A DNA stretch of 64,000 bases from Himantopus leucocephalus (lineage: Eukaryota; Chordata; Aves; Charadriiformes; Recurvirostridae): NCBI GenBank assembly GCA_003993805.1, contig RSEF01000005.1, positions 36,963,475 through 37,027,474 on the forward strand. Direction: 5' to 3'. Made by a program: the position numbers and the translations under genes. Position 1 is the stretch's first letter; each line of letters starts with the position of its first letter. Below are positions 1-12,900 of this stretch, piece by piece. The notes below the pieces were generated by a model, which saw only the letters and a program-made list of their open reading frames with translations, did no database searches and was not told the DNA's origin.

Positions 1-924
1 ATACTGTAAACTCCAAGGAACTGCACTGAGTATGCTCACAAGCCTCATTCAGCCAAAGAGCTAGAGGTTAACCATTTCTGCTGCTCTCCATTTCTGAGCA
101 AAGTGGCGTACACTGCCCTGATTTCTGAAGGTTTTTCCTCTTTGCAAAGCTTTGTGATGATTTTGGTCGTGAGTTTGAGGAGAATAGCCACTAACTTACA
201 TTGATGCAAGTAATCTTTTGCTTTTAGTCAAAGACGGGAGAACAGCACATAGTGTATTGTTTAATCAGATGAATAAGGAAGGACTCCTTTTTTAATAGTT
301 AGAGGTAGGTGAAGGAATCTGCGTGGTTTCTGTGTTGAATGGGAAGTTAAATGAAAGCTCGTTCCTGTTTCAAAGAGTTTCCCTGCTTCAAATTACAGGT
401 ATGCTTGTACCCCTTAAAGCAGCAATTTCTTTCTGTGAGTTCTCAAAATATTTCAAAATGTGTATGGGTTTTAGTCAGGTGAAAAGGTATTTTTTGCTTT
501 TTGTTTGTGTGTATACTGTTGTTCTGTGGGGTAGGAAAAGCAGATCAGGGGAATAAAGCAAACTAGTTCCTACTGTACAGAATGCATCTTCAGGAAGATT
601 CTGGAATTATTTTTAAGACAAACTGCAACAGAATATAGCTTGTATAACTAAGGAGAGAGATTCTTTTATCATGTTTTGGGACTTGCTTGTTTTTCTTTTG
701 CAGTGTCTTCACTGCAAAGTGTCTTCAGCTGCCCATAAATTCTAGCTGATGTGTGCCACCTGTCACTCAAAGCTGCAGAAAAATAATGAAAGTGTGACTT
801 GTTGCATTTGTATTTCATGATGGTTTTCCTCTCATATGAAACATATCATAAAATCTGGGTAATGTGTTCGATCTCTATTGTTGAACTGTAAAGAGAGTAA
901 AGTATTATCTGTTTTATTTTCCAG
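1..924 (+). other. SCFD1: SCFD1 intron 1, 3' part
   Basis: AT-rich sequence leading to the acceptor TTTTCCAG at 917-924. It contains no CpG-rich promoter and no candidate exon 1, so the start codon lies upstream of the window. Nothing else is recognisable. Confidence 0.8.
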
Positions 925-995
925 TGGCTTTGAAACGTATGCTGAACTTCAATGTTCCTCCTGTTAAAAACAGCACAGGAGAACCAGTATGGAAG
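925..995 (+). CDS. SCFD1: SCFD1 exon 2
   Basis: 71 nt, opening with the last two bases of a split valine codon and then ALKRMLNFNVPPVKNSTGEP. It encodes about residues 21-44, the start of SM domain 1, and ends in phase 0 before GTAAGA. The following intron (849 bp) holds nothing recognisable. Confidence 0.97.
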
Positions 996-3900
996 GTAAG
1001 AACTATTTGAACAGGAATAGGAGAATTTTACAGTGTTCAAAAAAGTTCAGAATTCCAAATTCTCACTAACTCGAGTATCTTCTCTACATTCTTAACTCGC
1101 ATGAAATATTTTTTCCTGTGTGTTATGAATATACAGAATTGAATGTCATAATTGCTGAGAAAAATGCATATTTGAGATATTGGCTGCTCGAAGACCCTGA
1201 CTGATTCTTTAGGCAATATTTTAAGGAGCAACTGAGGAGCACGTTTTTTAAATGTAATCAGGTCTCATTGATACCTGTTGGCAGAAACTTACATGATACC
1301 TTACAGGTGAACTCACAGAGTCAGAAAGAAGCCCATAGAAAGGGAAGAACTATTGGTAGCCTTAAATTTAGGACAAGCTGAGCTCAAGCTACCTTTATTA
1401 GCTTTAAAAAGTAAGTAATTTGTGTGAAAGTTTTTGCTACTACAAAGCATATATTCTGTCTCTTCTGTCTTTTTTTTTCATGCTAGTTCCTTTTTTCCTC
1501 TCCGCTTCTCCTTTTGTTTCCTCCCAAATGCAGTCAGAGAAATTCTGCACTTACAATAACAAATTCCTGACAGCAGATTCTCCTGACACTTTTCAGGAGA
1601 TGGAAGTGATGAATTTATTTCCCTTTATCATTGAGTTTCTTTTAATTCTTTTTTTTTCCTATATCAGCAAACAAAAATGGAAGTCTGTGATGAATGAATG
1701 ATGTGTTATAAATTGGTAAATGTTTAGCACTCTTCAGGTTAGGACAGTAGTTCCTTAAACCTAAACTCCTGTATCCACTGTATCCTGTATTCTACTGTAT
1801 CCACTTTTTACACCACTTAGTAAAAAGGTGTGTATCTATTTCAGGTTCTCATTTATGACAGATTTGGCCAAGATATAATCTCACCTTTGCTGTCAGTGAA
1901 AGAGCTGAGAGACATGGGGATCACTTTGCATCTGTAAGTAAAAAAATCAGGATTTCGTGTTTTTTGCTAAAAAGAACTTTATTTAATATTCCCCCAAAAT
2001 CACAAACAAAACATTGAAAATCATTTGATGAATATCTACTAAAATAAAGAGTATACTCTGACTTGTTTCTAAAATCAGCTGTTATTATTCAGAATCAGGG
2101 GGTGGAAAGGTCATTCCAAACACTGTTCAGTAGGACTTCTTCCTAAGTAGAGGAGGCCGCTGCTCAAAAATAAGAATTATCCAATAGGTGTTTTGGGGAA
2201 TCTGTCTGTACAATTCCCTCTTTATTCATATATCTTAAAATTATTTTGGCATAAACTGTTTCATGGGACTGGGCAAATTCTCTGCTTGTCTTTTTGCACA
2301 TAGATTTTAATTGTCTCTTGTCAAAGATATGGAATCTTTAAGTACTATTGTAAGAGATTTCCCCTTTCTCTCTCTCCAAATTATGTTTATTTAGTTCATT
2401 GTCATTCCTTAGCTGTGGTAATAGTCATGGAGGATCTTTGAATATACTTTTTTTTTTTTGAAAGTTTATTAACTTTTACTAAGTGAAGGCTAGAAATGGA
2501 TAGACAGTTTAACATGTTGATATATCAGCAGAAATGTGAGAGAAATGTGTAAACACCCTGCCTGTCTTTGTTTTAATGAGCAGGAAAGGCAAGTTTAATA
2601 GTATGAGATATGCAGATTTTTTATTATCATGTCAACAATTAATAATTGTTACATGAACCTTGTCGATGCAGTATTTTACCTTCCTCTCAATGGATTAGTC
2701 TGTTTTTGAAGATTTGCAAAGCCTTTTCTCAAGCTTTGAATAAACTTTGGAGACCTGTATTAATATATTCAGCCAAAAAATTATACAAATATGATTTTGG
2801 TATTTTTTTCATGGTTTGATCTAGCTAAATATAGGGAGAAATTGTAGGAAGTGAAATGTGTCTGTGTAAATAAACAATGTCTTTAACTTTTATAATTTTA
2901 CACAAATCATGGGAGGAACACATTAGAGATGTATTTTTTCTGCCTTTCAGGCTTTTGCATTCAGATCGGGATGCTATTCCAGATGTTCCAGCTGTTTATT
3001 TTGTAATGCCAACAGAAGAAAATATTGACAGAATGTGCCAGGTAGGTTGCATGCTTAATGTTTCGAATGAGTGGACGCAATAGAGGTAGGGTGTGTGAAG
3101 TAATCCTGCACTCACTGGAGTGTCACCGTTATATATCTAGTTCTTGTGCGTGTCTGAACACCTTTGTTTGCATTTTTTATATATTAGCACATATTTGTCA
3201 TAAAAATATTATTCTAAATTTTTACATTAAAAACTTCAATTTCCCAGAAAATAGAAGGGTAAATGTGTCTTCTGTGTTTTGGGGAGAGAGTTTTGGGAGT
3301 GAAAAGACAAGAGGCAGGGGGCACAAATCATATAGGCAAGGCCGTTCAAACATAAGAAAAAGCTACTTTAATGAGAGTGGCCGAATGCTGGAACAGATTG
3401 CCTGGAGAGGTTGCGGAGTCTCCATCCATGGAGATGTGCAAAACTTGGATGGACACAATCCTGCCCTATTTGACTCTGCTTTGAGCGGCGGGGTTGGACT
3501 AGGCTAACCTCAGTTTTTCACATTCTCTGGGAGGAATTGATGGAAGGTTGACATCTTCACCGAAGGAAAGAAGGAAGAAGAGCAAGGGGTACTTTTGGTC
3601 AGTGGTAAGGCGTGGACTAGTAGTTGCTATCTGATAGCTTAAATTTCATCTAGTTTTTGCAGTTTGGTGTTAGGTTAGTTATATCTAGTTATGTCGTCAA
3701 ACCACTGAAACAGGGCTGTATGAACAGAGAGCTAAACACTTCCAAAAATTTCGTTTGACTGTGGATAACTGGAACATCACATAGTAAAAGTAAGAACGTT
3801 TTTTAATTAGTCAGAAATACGTTAGTACTTATTCAGGAAAAATTGGGGTTTTTCTTCCTTTTAGGATCTTCGAAACCAGCTTTATGAATCTTATTATTTA

Positions 3901-6900
3901 AACTTTATTTCTGCAATTTCAAGAAGTAAACTGGAAGATATTGCAAATGCTGCCATAGGTGCTAATGCAGTAACTCAAGTGGCTAAGGTAAGAAAATCCC
4001 CCAGTCTCTAATATTAAAGATACTACCATTACAGGTGTTACTGCATTCTTACATTGCCACTTCAGTGCCATACACAACTTTTCTGACTGAATCATGAACA
4101 AAATAAATGTTTAGCTAGGTTCGTTGTCAGGCATAGATGTACTGGGGTGAAAAAAGGGAATCTACAGTCATCTCAGCAGCTTAGTACTATGCTTCAGCTC
4201 AGTCAAAAGTCCAAGTGCTGCAAGACCTTTGTGCTCAATGATAAGAGGGGAATTATAGTAGTTTCAGAGTATTCCCAATCTCATCAGCTCAATGAGTACA
4301 TCCAGTACATATATAATGGGGTGGGGGTTTTAGCTCCTAAATACACAAAAAGTGCAGTTGTCATTTTAAATAGGCAGTGTACTGTAGAGGTGGATGTTTC
4401 ATACAGTACACTCCTACACCTTTATGATTTAAAGGCAGCTATCAGCTATGTACCTTCTTATTTTTGTTGAATGCCTGTACCAAAACCTGCAAATTATTAA
4501 CTAATTAGTTTCATATGTACTTAAATACATTCACTTTTTCTCACTCCTGTTAGGGAGTACTACTGGCATGAGAGAAAAGAAACTGTTGTGAAATTAAATG
4601 AAAACTACTAGTATTGTTTAAGCCTTAGGTCTTCAGCAGGAGTAAGTTAGTGCAGCACTGTGAACTAACTTTCTTAAATCTGTTTTTCTGTTGTGATATC
4701 CCAGTGATAACAGTTTATGTTATAGAGAGCTTTATTTTTTTTCCTGAATGTACAGGTATGTTACAAATTTGTGAGCTATAATCTCTCAGTGTGTAGATAC
4801 TGCCCTCTTTCCTCTCTCCTGTCTGAGAGTTCAGCACTGTTTATGTTGTAGTCNNNNNNNNNNNNNNNNNNNNNNNNNNNNNNNNNNNNNNNNNNNNNNN
4901 NNNNNNNNNNNNNNNNNNNNNNNNNNNNNNNNNNNNNNNNNNNNNNNNNNNNNTACACAGGCTTTTTAATTCATACAATATATCTTACTTTTTTTTTCTT
5001 TTGATAGGTAGTTCTGTAAAAGGTTCAACAAGAAGCAGCAATAAATCACAGATAGGTTNTTTTTTTCTTTTGATAGGTAGTTCTGTAAAAGGTTCAACAA
5101 GAAGCAGCAATAAATCACAGATAGGTTTTTTTTATGCTTCACTCTGGACTGTTCTAACCATTATTCCTTGATTTCTAGGTGTTTGATCAGTATCTTAATT
5201 TTATTACTTTAGAAGATGACATGTTTGTGTTGTGTAACCAAAACAAAGAACTCGTTTCGTATCGTGGTAAGTAAAATTTGTATAAAAGTCACACTGGAAT
5301 GTCTAAAGTTGAAATTTACTTTTGAAGTTGTAGCTAATACCAAGCAATGATTTTATTTTGCTTTGATCTGGTCAGAATTCAGGATAGTCTGTTAGATGTG
5401 TAGTTTAAAGTCATGAAGGAAGCAGTTCTTAGATATTAACTTCAGCATCTTTACTACACAGCTATTGTAATATTGAAAAACAATTATGTATTTTTAAGTA
5501 ACAGGTTTAGTAAATTAAAACTGCAGCATAGACGTATATGGATAGAAGGTCTTTTTATACATGGAATAATGAGCAACCTGGTCTATCAGGACATGTCCCT
5601 GCACACGGCAGGGAGGTTGGAACTAGATGATCTTTAAGGTCCTTCCAACCCAAACCGTTTTATGATTCTATTTAATATAGGAAAAATTTCATATTGCTTG
5701 CATACATAGATAGACACTGTGGGTGACTGCTGTGTTTAGGCACCACTATGTAGTCCTAATGCCTTCTGCAGTTTTTAAGGAATTAAGTATTTTGTTTTCT
5801 GTGTGAATGGTCAGTTGGAAAGTTACTGTAAGGACTGCAAAGCAAGAAACATGACCTTAACTGCTAGAGTTTCTTGTGTCTTCTGGACAGTGACCAGTTG
5901 GTACCTGCTTTTCTTATTCAAGATGTGAAAACGGGGGGGTATGCAAGGAGAGATGGTTAGGATCAGGGGCTGGAGTAGCACGGGGAAGAATCTGGGAAAG
6001 GGCATTCTAGAAAATAAGAAATGCCGATTGTTTCTGCAAGCATGTGAGCCAAGCATAAAGTCTCAGAGTTACAAGTGAAGTCAGCCTCATGGAACTCTTT
6101 TTTTTCTTTTCTTGGGACTTCTGTTGGACCTGTTTTGCTAACTAGCAGGAAAATCAAGTGGCTGCCTTAGGTCATTTACCTCTACAGCTAGGGTGCTACG
6201 GCAGCTCAAGTCAACATATATACTAGTTGTCATAATTGTCCACATGGTTTTCCTCCCTCTTTTGATCTGATTTTTGTGCTCCCCTGACCCATTCAAGATG
6301 CTAAATCAATAGAGAACTATCACTCTACATCTCCTGCCCCTCTTACTCAAATGGCTAGCTATTACAGGGTGGGTTGTCTTGCTGTCCCTGCCGTAGTTTT
6401 CCTCATCTTCTCTTCCTTTTACATCAGAATCAGTAATTTCGGAGCTGCAGAGTGTTTGTTCAGTTGACTCATTCCATAAATGAGCTGGTATTTTCTATGT
6501 GATCTACAAATCCAAGGCAAGAGAAGCAGCGTGTAATTCAGAGGCAAGACAGCCCTTTTGTAGCAGCAGCTACTCATTACTTCAGTGTAGTCACAGTGTC
6601 TGCACACAGCGTCACACAGTTAATTCCTGATTTATTTGGATGCACTGAGTACTGACCAGGTAGAGATGACAAGTGTCCATATGTCTAACATTTAGCAGTG
6701 AGATTTTTCTCTTCTCTTGCCCAGTTTCCAAAGTCAGTACGTTTCTTTAAAACTGGATCCATAATACTGCGTTGTGTCTCACACTGGGGATTGATTCCAT
6801 TGTCAGAATGAAGGGTATTTTAGTTTGAAAAGCAGACTTTTATTTTTTTACTAAAACCTGCTGTTAAGAGATTTAGTAATAATTGTTTTGTGGTGTGTTT

Positions 6901-9900
6901 GTGTGTATGTAAAGATACTTGACCAGCTCTCAGAAGATTCCTGCTAGCTAACACGGAATTTGAATTAAAATGACTGAAAATGTTTTGCACCCATCGGTTT
7001 CTGTGTGGTTTGTTTTCCTCTCTTGGGCTGCTGAAATTTGCCACACAACACGTGGTTTCACACTATGTTTAAGCCAATCTAGAAGTGGGCTGTTTCCAAA
7101 AGTTGATCGAAGAGAAATCTAGTCTCCCATAGAGAGTGCGTATTTTTCCATTAGAGCACTGAGCCGATACATCTTGCTGTATGAGTTCTAGATCTGACAC
7201 AGGCAGGCAGTAGGCGTGCAGGGGTGAAGAAGACTTCGTCTTTTTTGTCTTTGGAGAGTAACCCTAGCAGGAAACTGCCAGTTTGTGTATAGTTTCATAA
7301 TCTACATAAGTCAATGTAAATCTGACAGTGATGAAAGATGGCTGCTGTTCTTGCATCAGCACTGCCACGTGTGGCCATGCACATAGCTGAATGGGTGAAC
7401 TAAGAACCAATATAACAAAAAAGGTTAATTTTCAGTTTCCTGATTTTCTGGCATTTACAGAGCAGTAATGTCAGGACAAATAAGCATGATAACATTCTTC
7501 AATTATGTAAAAGGCTTTCACAGACAGAAAAGAGATAACACGTTGTCTCTGTCCATGTAGTAATGGACAAGAAGTGATGAGCTTAAATTGCAACAGGAAA
7601 GTTTCTGGTCTGATCTTAGGAGCACTTTCTAACATTAAAGATAGTGAAATATTAGAATAGATTACCTGTAAACATTATGGCATTTTCATGACTGAGAGGC
7701 TTTGGGAATTGGTTTAGACACAGAAATAACAGAGGTTTTACTCATCTTTGGGCAAGAGGACTGACTAGATAATCAATCCCTCAGGCTCCCTCTGGTTCTG
7801 TTTTTCTATGACTGTGTAGAAGGAAGAGTAAATGGGTAATACTGGTATAAAGTCAATGTTCCTGGCATCCTGTTTGATGCTATTTGAATGCTTCTTTATC
7901 AAATTTGGATCAATTTTGTAAAACAACAAGAAAATGTAGGAGACCTAAGTTTACTTTTCTGTAATAGATGCATACCCAATAAGCTTGTTACAGTGGAGAG
8001 AGGGGAATATATAGAAAACATGATAGAACACTTTACTGAAAGGTTATTAATGGAGTTTCTCAAAGGTTGACCTAAGGAGCAGTAATATTGAATATTTGTG
8101 TTGATTGCTATGGTACAAAAAAAAAAAAAGGAATGTGCTCATAAAATGTGCATGTTACACAAAATTAGAAGGCACTGACAGTATGCAGATTACGGGAAAA
8201 TCATAAATGAGTACCTTAAACATAATAATAGGGAGGGAATTAAATTTCAAAATTGAGAAAGGCAAGGGAGTAAAAATAAGATTATTTCCCCTCTGCAAAC
8301 TGGGAGACCATTAGTTGGAGGTAACTACAGAATGATAGCCCCAGTTTATTTTTCCTGTAATGACAAAGCTTTGAAATTGATACTGGGAACAGTCTGCCTT
8401 TCTTGGTGCTGATATTTCAGAAACTTGAACTCAAAATAAAAAAAAAAATGCAGAGGGGTGCTTCTATTGCTGCTGTCAGCCTAGCAGCCTAGTGAAGAGT
8501 TTGACTTACTAGGTATAGCTGCTGATAGAAATTGCTAATATAATTAATCTCTCTAAAGTTCTTAGAGGAAAAAAGCTGGGAAAAAAAAGCACCTTTAAAG
8601 TTAGAGAATGATTATGGCTGGCCATGCATAAATTTGGGATGGAAGGCTTATTAAGGTTCAGAGCTTTGAAGTTCATTTTTGAAGAAAGAGTATAAGACAA
8701 GTAATTATGTGAGAGATTTTTAAAGGTAAAATAAAACAAAGGAGGATGGGATTTATGACATGAGTCCTGAGGTAGTGCTTGACTTGAGACCTATGATAAG
8801 ATTAGGTTTGATGTTTCCTGTTGACTATTACATTCTTGTCAGTGTTAATTATTTAAGATAACTGTTGCTATGTGTCTCTTGTTCTGACCTAAATATGTGA
8901 GGGAAATCTGTATCTGTCGTGTGAAATGTTTTAGAACTTGGGAATTATCCCTAACCTAGAGATTGACAGTAAATTTAAGAAAAAAAAAAAAAGAAAAAAA
9001 GAAAAGGAATCTCCATTATAAGAGGTAGGATTTAGAATTTTTAAATATAGATAACGTCATACTGTAATTCTCTTTAAATTGCACAAGTAATTCGTGAGGA
9101 TTTTATATCTGAAAAATGGTTTCCAAGTAGATGGCCGTTTCTGTTCCGTAACATGGTTTTCTAGGAGGTTTTTAATAATGCAATACTAACACAATCGAGA
9201 AGTTACACTATGCATTGTCAGAGATAATTGGAAAAGATTGTGTAGTGTTTGACCTTATACAGTGAACAATAATTAAGTTCTCCCAATTTTTTGCTCAAAA
9301 AAAGAAAAGAAAAAGGGGGGGAACTAATGGATGTGCTAAGAAGGGCATTTCATGATTTGATCTCTTCTGCAACAAAAGCTGTTGGCTATTAAGAGCCATT
9401 AGGTAAGCGGAGGATCGCTTTCTCAGTATTAAAGTGGCATAAACTTCTTTAACTCTATTCTTAACTCTTTTCCACACTCTTTTAGCCATTAACCGACCAG
9501 ATATAACGGACACAGAAATGGAAACTATTATGGACACTATTGTTGATAGTCTCTTCTGTTTTTTTGTTACACTTGGTAAGTTATCAAATTTTTAGCATAA
9601 TTTCCATACATTTTCCTTTTAGAAGAGATCCATAGTCAATGAGATTACTAGAAGTTGAGTGATTTCATATAGCAAATTAAAGACGGAATTAGATCTGCGA
9701 CAGAAATCTTACTAGTTTGCAGGGTGTGTTAATGATCTTGCTCAAATTACTGCTATGCATCACTGCAAAAGACAATAAAGGCTGTCGTGTGTGGGAGCTG
9801 AGTCTTAGTCTTCAGTATCAGTGGGAGAAGAATACTGAAATGCAAAGGTTTGGAATCACTGTTTTTACAAAATCTTAGTTTGCAATGAAGATCTGTGGCT

Positions 9901-12900
9901 CTCAAAAAAAAAAAAAAAAGAAAACCTCAGAAAAAGAAGAAAAAAACCCCTGCAAAGATCTAACTGAAATTAACTCAAGGAATAGGAAGATACATTAAAT
10001 TTACTTATTTTATCGTGGGCTTTCTTGATGCTTAGCTCATACAATTTTCATAGTGATGATATTTAATCTAAGCTCTCACTGAAGTCAGTCAGTCTGAGTT
10101 AGCGTTCCGCCAAGGGGAGCTGGGGATTGCGATGGGGCAGTCTGTTCAAGAGACATTCTCTTGGACTTGCTGAGTTCTTTCAAGTGTTAGTGTGATACAA
10201 ATTAAATCTGTTTTACTCAGTCGCTTAAACTCTATGGTATTGGAATTTTCATATTTATATTGATAAGTGAGAAACAGTAGCTAAAGATTTTGAAACCTGA
10301 AAGCCAATGGAAAATGTGCTTTTGAAAGTAACATTACCTTGCAGTGAGTTGTAACTGATATATTGGGGTTGCGGTGGTGTTATCATACTTATTATTACTG
10401 TTTTCAAGGGACTTCTAACCTTTGGAAACTAAGTTTTAATGCTTCTATATGAGATAGTTTGTCCCCCTCACAGGACATTAGCTATCTTTCTAGTGTACAC
10501 TATACTTATTACAAATTCCTGTATGAGGTATTCACTTAACTTTTGTAAAACTTTATTTAATATTTCTATATAGTATTCTTTGTTTCATAGATAAAAACTG
10601 CAAGAGAAATGTAATATATGTTTGTGTTGTCCACTTGAAAAATTTCATTTCAGAATGTTACTAAAAATTTGTTTTATGAAAAGTACACTAATTTATAATC
10701 TGAAAATTATAATGCAAGTAGAAGTCAATGTATCTTTTATTAGGAGCTATTCCTATAATCAGATGCTCAAGAGGGACTGCAGCTGAAATGGTGGCAGTGG
10801 TAAGAAACTATTTTCTGAACAAGTATCATTGTTTTAAAACTTTCCTGACAGCTTGTTTACTTTTCTCAATACTAGGCAGAGATTTAGTGTCATTGTATCC
10901 TTTTCCTTAAGAAGGAAATAAAACTGGAAAGGAGATATACCAGTTTTCCTTTCTGATTTCAGTTCCATGGAACTCGTCTGTAGAAACTTTAATATTATGA
11001 AATCAGCTGATGAGAAACTTAAACATGAATAATTATTCCTAATCTAGAGATTATCAAGATTTTCTGACAGGCATTATAATTACAACCATTAAGCTATATC
11101 TACACAGTGGCTGTCTGGCCTGGGTTTCTCTGTGTGTCTTAGTAAGAAATATTTATCTGTCTTACTGGGAAACCCCGTAAGTACAACACATTTTTACTAT
11201 ATCAAACTAAACTGACATTGAACTTGATCGTCAAGTAGGGATGAGATTACCAAACAATTAAAAATCCCTACAGCACTATCTTCATTAGGAGTCACTGTGA
11301 TTCATTTCTTCCATCTTCCTTACATCTTTCTTTGTCAGTGAAGCTTTACTACTGATCAAACCTAAGCATTCAGTGTAAATGCATTCATGTTGAGGGTGAT
11401 CTTTTTTATAAAACACCTAGCGTGGCAGTGTCTTAACAGCCCAATTTGCTGCTTCTGCTGTGGTTCCCTCTTGGTGCATCCTACTGGTATTTTCTATTTG
11501 CATGTTTAGGGAGAGGGTGCTGATTGCCTGGGATGAGATTAGTGGACCTAAAGGAAAGATCTTCTATATAGTCCTGGGTGCAGATGTAAATGCTGGAGGG
11601 AGAAAACAGAAAGAAGAGATTTCTTTCTTTCCCTTGTGCAGTGGGCCTAGACTTCCTGCAGCTAAGACATCTATAAACTACAAAAAACAGCACAACAAAT
11701 CTTAAAACGTTGATCATACTAAGAGTTTAGGAAACCGTTGGTTTGTTAAAAGCTGTTTTGTTTGTTTCCCCCCTTAGAAATTAGATAAGAAGCTCAGAGA
11801 GAATCTAAGAGATGCCAGAAACAGTCTTTTTACAGGTGATACGCTTGGAGCTGGCCAGTTCAGGTATGGTGTTAGTAGTAACTACATATTTTTATTTTTC
11901 ATACTGCAGTTGTCTGAAATACCTCATTAGGATAAGTCACCACTGTACTGAAAACTGATCTATAAGAATTTGGTTCAAATTCTATATTAAAAGAATTTAT
12001 ACACACTTAAGGGAGTTTTCCAGTCTCTTAGCATAACCGATTTGAAAACTGTTATAGCTAATAAGTGTGCAGTCCTAGGACAGTGAGACAAAAATTATTT
12101 AATAAACCAGGTAATTTTGTTCAACCTCTAAACCCAGCAAGAGTCAAGCTCTTGCAAATACATTTGGTTTATAGGACCATGATACGCAGTTGGGTGTCTG
12201 AACATGTCTGTTATCAACCTTTAGTCCATTAAAAAGAAATACCTACTTTCTCACTTGTGAGCACTGTTATCAGTTGTAGTTGTGTCAAAAGCAAATGTTT
12301 CTCAGCTGATCCCTATATCTACCAGAGGAGGACTGCTTAAGGACTACTCCTTGGATAATTAGATAGTTAAGGACTGTTAAGTCATGACCATTTGAATCCT
12401 TTGAAGGGAAAAAGGGGTGAGAAAAGACTTTGTGGATGCTTGGCTCCCGTGTATACCGTGTCTCCCAGATAGCCCCACAAGCTGCCTTAGGAAAGTGTAT
12501 TACAGGAGTTTACACTGTACGTGAAAAGATGAGATGTATTGGGAAGACTGTAGCTGAAGGAAACAGGTATGATCTCCTAACTGGATATAAAATAGTCGTC
12601 ATATTTTTATGTCAAATTAAGAGCAGAACTTGGATAAAAGATGGAAAAAACCATCAAGGGTGGCAAAATGCAATGAGATTGAAAGGTATTAGGAGAGAGA
12701 ATAGCTGTGAAATACCAGTTCCCTCATTTTCATGGGAACTGAATTGTAACCATTGTTTTTCCTTCAGAGGGGTGGCTTGTTTTCCTGATAGTATAGCATC
12801 ATTACCCTCAGAAAGTAAAAAATCAAGGAAACAGAAACATGGGAACCTTAACCCAGTTAAATGGCTTCAGATCTTTAGTTTGGTTTTCAGAATGAGGTGA

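Larger units (their letters stand above)
5267..9485 (+). other. SCFD1: SCFD1 intron 6 (4.2 kb)
   Basis: AT-rich intron holding two CR1 fragments (separate entries), an A-run at 8117-8129, and purine-rich tracts at 8977-9008 and 9296-9323. No internal exon or RNA gene is recognisable. Confidence 0.75.

Noticed and set aside
3058..3507. 149-codon open frame overlapping the exon 4 donor region
   Set aside because: Most of it is readthrough of intron 4 into a CR1 fragment. Exon 4 ends at 3,041, where the protein match stops.
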